Positions 5,407 to 7,366 of a DNA stretch of 7,366 bases are shown here, piece by piece. Position numbers and translations under genes: made by a program. The notes beneath the pieces are model-generated. The model did no database searches and was not told the DNA's origin. It worked only from the letters and a program-made list of their open reading frames with translations. The DNA comes from Bacteroidales bacterium (GTDB lineage Bacteria; Bacteroidota; Bacteroidia; Bacteroidales; P3): contig JAGBSA010000104.1 of the NCBI GenBank assembly GCA_017632095.1, forward strand, positions 1-7,366. Direction: 5' to 3'. How positions within the stretch are numbered: the first letter of the stretch is position 1; every line of letters begins with the position of its first letter.

Positions 5407-6705
5407 TTACTCTTCGTCCTCAGTCCTTATTACTTCTGGTTTTATCGTTACAAGAACCTTATCTATTCTTGTAAAATCCATGTCTACCACCTCAAAAATG
5501 AACCTTTCCCACTCAACTTTTTCTCCAATTTTAGGAATAGTTCCAATTTTCGAGAACAAAAGTCCACTAATTGTGTTATAGTTATTGTCTTGATAAAAGT
5601 CTTCCATATCAAAATGACTCAAAAAGTCATAAAACGAATATTGTCCTCCAACCAAAAAAGTTCCGTCAGCTCTTTCTATAAATTCATCTTCATCATCCTC
5701 TGTTTCAAACTCAGAAGAGTTTCCTACTAAAGATTCCAATATGTTATTCATGGTTACCAAACCTTCAACCATACCAAACTCATCTATAACCAAAGCATAA
5801 TGTATCTTAGTTTTTTTGAAAGTTTCTAATGCTTCATAAACACTCATGCTTTCATGAAGATATTGAGCTTCTCGCATAATATCTTTTATTTTCTTGCCCT
5901 CATCTAAACTTCCAAACAAATCTTTCAGATAGACAACTCCTGTTATGTTATCTAAGTTCTTATCGGCAACAGGATATACATAGTGAACGCTTTTTGCTAA
6001 TTTATGTTTCAAATCAGACAAATCATCATCTATATCAAGCCATTCAAATTCTGTTCTATGGGTCATTAAGGATGAAATGTCTCTATCTCCAAGTGAAAAG
6101 ACTCTATCGACGATTTCATTCTCCACTTCTTGAATTTCTCCACCCTCGGTGCTATCATCTATTATTGATTTTATTTCTTCTTCAGAGTGAGTGTTACTTT
6201 GTTCTTTCAAATTGAATAAAGTAGTTAATGCATGAGTAGAAACCGACAACAACCATACAAGTGGATAAAACAACCTAGTCAAAAGGCTCATCGGTTTTAT
6301 GATAATCCCCGAGATTTTTTCAGGACTATTTCTACCAATTTTCTTAGGGAACAATTCTCCTAAAACAATAGTAATATATGTTATCGATATAATTATAATA
6401 AATCTTGCTATTATCTGAGAATAATACTCATCTAATCCTAGCTTACTTATAAATGCTCCAAAAGGTTCTATTAAGCTTTCTCCGGAATACATACCTGTTA
6501 TTAAGCCTACAGCTGTTATTGCAATCTGTACAGTAGATAGGAATTGATCTGGATTTTCGGAGACTTTAAGAATTTGTTTCGACGTTTTGTTTCCTCGTTT
6601 TGCCTCTGCTTCAAGCTTAGATTTTCTTGCCGAAACAACAGAAATCTCAGACATTGAGAAAAGTCCGTTTATTACTATAAGTGCTAAAATTATCAGTAGT
6701 TCCAC
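5407..6705 (-). CDS. CNNM/CBS/CorC-HlyC family membrane protein (putative divalent cation efflux or tolerance; annotated as 'hemolysin' in many genomes)
   Basis: The 432-residue protein has the full family layout. A CNNM (DUF21) membrane domain covers about 1-190: it opens MELLIILALIVINGLFSMSEISVVSARKSKLE, with helices at about 2-22, 58-75, 99-118 and 138-160, and has the conserved VLGELFPKKIGRNSPE region. Two CBS domains follow at about 209-268 (MTHRTEFEWLDIDDD) and 275-330 (IHYALVIDEFGMVEGLVT). A CorC/HlyC C-terminal domain lies at about 343-425 (DGTFLVGG, YNTISGLL, FEVVDMD). Family members have been linked to Mg2+ or Co2+ export, and the CBS pair probably binds adenine nucleotides; direct hemolysin activity should not be assumed. 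The start is a GTG, chosen because the family N-terminus begins exactly there; the next in-frame stop upstream is only eight codons away and no ATG intervenes. It begins 4 nt after lspA, so co-transcription and coupled translation are likely. The C-terminus is strongly acidic (RTEDEE). Confidence 0.9.
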   Translation of the reverse strand: MELLIILALIVINGLFSMSEISVVSARKSKLEAEAKRGNKTSKQILKVSENPDQFLSTVQIAITAVGLITGMYSGESLIEPFGAFISKLGLDEYYSQIIARFIIIISITYITIVLGELFPKKIGRNSPEKISGIIIKPMSLLTRLFYPLVWLLSVSTHALTTLFNLKEQSNTHSEEEIKSIIDDSTEGGEIQEVENEIVDRVFSLGDRDISSLMTHRTEFEWLDIDDDLSDLKHKLAKSVHYVYPVADKNLDNITGVVYLKDLFGSLDEGKKIKDIMREAQYLHESMSVYEALETFKKTKIHYALVIDEFGMVEGLVTMNNILESLVGNSSEFETEDDEDEFIERADGTFLVGGQYSFYDFLSHFDMEDFYQDNNYNTISGLLFSKIGTIPKIGEKVEWERFIFEVVDMDFTRIDKVLVTIKPEVIRTEDEE

Positions 6706-6709
6706 TGCT

Positions 6710-7366
6710 TTAATCGTTTTTTGAATTGGTTACAGCGCTTTCTTCGTTTGAGTTTTCTCTTTCTTTGTTTTCTTTTCCTGAAACCAAGAATGCTAAAACC
6801 AATACAATAACCCCAAATGTTATTGCAATATCTGAGACATTGAAAATAGCATTAAAGAATCTAAATCGCTCACCTCCAAAGAATGGAATCCAATCAGGCA
6901 ATACCGTATCTATTAAAGGGAAATAGAACATATCAACTACTTTTCCCAATGCAAAAGAAGCATATCCGCCTTGTTCAGAAAAGGCTTGAGCTACTGAAAA
7001 AAATGTACTCTCGGTAAAGACACAGCCATAGAAAAGAGAGTCTATAATATTCCCAACTGCACCTGCAAAAATCAGAGTAAAGCCATATATCAACAATTTA
7101 CTGTCTTCCTTCTTTATAAGTTTAATGAGGTACCACCCAAGAAAAGAAGAAACAGCTACTCTAAGAAATGTAAGCAAATATTTACCGATTGACCCACCGA
7201 AAGACATACCAAAGGCCATTCCTTCGTTCTCTATAAAATGTAATTTACACCATTCACCGATGAGATTTACCTCTTCTCCTATGGTAAAGTTTAATTTAAT
7301 CCACACTTTCACTACTTGGTCAATCAAAAGTATTGCAAGCGTAAGAATAAGAGGAACTTTTATCCC
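6710..7366 (-). CDS. lspA: Lipoprotein signal peptidase (signal peptidase II), 5' end outside window
   Basis: LspA cleaves the signal peptide of prolipoproteins in the inner membrane just before the lipidated Cys. A TTG at 7327 could be called as a start, but the frame stays open to the window edge and encodes GIKVPLILTLAILL before IDQVVKVW. That is the expected first membrane helix leading into the conserved DQ.KVW motif, so the true start is upstream and the gene is partial. The catalytic Asp residues are in GAVGNIIDSLFYG and in FNVSDIAITFGV. Counting from codon 7327, these lie at about 96 and 165, and are followed by the last membrane helix and a hydrophilic, charged tail (KENKERENSNEES). 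Between them lies an extended loop (GCVFTESTFFSVAQ to WIPFFGGERFRFF) that is longer than in enterobacterial LspA and is, as I recall, typical of Bacteroidota homologues. The CNNM gene follows after 4 nt. Confidence 0.93.
   Translation of the reverse strand, partial: GIKVPLILTLAILLIDQVVKVWIKLNFTIGEEVNLIGEWCKLHFIENEGMAFGMSFGGSIGKYLLTFLRVAVSSFLGWYLIKLIKKEDSKLLIYGFTLIFAGAVGNIIDSLFYGCVFTESTFFSVAQAFSEQGGYASFALGKVVDMFYFPLIDTVLPDWIPFFGGERFRFFNAIFNVSDIAITFGVIVLVLAFLVSGKENKERENSNEESAVTNSKND

Noticed and set aside
5025..5474. 149-codon plus-strand open frame, Leu/Gln-rich
   Set aside because: It is the antisense of the exbB N-terminus and the gap after it. The Leu/Gln runs are simply the reverse complement of the Glu/Ala/Thr-rich linker codons.
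7325..7327. TTG at 7327 as the lspA start
   Set aside because: The frame stays open upstream to the window edge and supplies the expected first membrane helix before the conserved DQ motif, so the gene is 5'-truncated by the window.

Overview
The window is AT-rich DNA that most likely comes from a member of the Bacteroidota, probably order Bacteroidales. Four things support this. Putative promoters match the Bacteroidota -7 element TAnnTTTG. Promoter-proximal genes have A-rich leaders without a Shine-Dalgarno sequence. The ExbB / four-TM protein / ExbD / ExbD gene order is one I associate with this phylum. The secreted fibronectin-III/adhesin-like protein has the architecture common there. 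All recognised genes lie on the minus strand, so the transcription order runs from high to low coordinates. No RNA gene, CRISPR array, insertion sequence or phage gene was seen.

Layout in transcription order. (1) 7366-5407: the end of lspA (lipoprotein signal peptidase, 5' end cut by the window) is followed after 4 nt by a GTG-started CNNM/CBS/CorC-HlyC membrane protein. (2) 5363-2794: a self-contained transcription unit with a good promoter, exbB carrying a signal peptide, a small four-TM protein of unknown function, two different exbD genes that overlap by 1 nt, and a strong intrinsic terminator. It should build an inner-membrane proton-driven motor of the type that energises TonB-dependent outer-membrane transport; no tonB gene lies in the unit. 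(3) 2798-2050: about 750 bp with no convincing gene. It holds four tandem 17-bp palindromes at an exact 22-bp period, a small hairpin, and a purine-rich, T-poor plus strand. (4) 2049-1345: a tRNA1(Val) A37 N6-methyltransferase (TrmN6/YfiC family). (5) 1192-1: the N-terminal 397 residues of a secreted multidomain protein that runs out of the window.

The most unusual signal is the palindrome array at 2470-2552. Its half-sites, TGATAAT and ATTATCA, are the same as the arms of the classical Fur-family 7-1-7 box, but they are separated by 3 nt instead of 1 and repeated about every two helical turns. It sits downstream of the Exb terminator and more than 400 bp upstream of trmN6, with no obvious target gene. 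A second point is that the three internal genes of the Exb operon each have a clear Shine-Dalgarno motif, which is uncommon in this phylum, while the first gene has none. I found no clear evidence of a wholly new multi-gene system.
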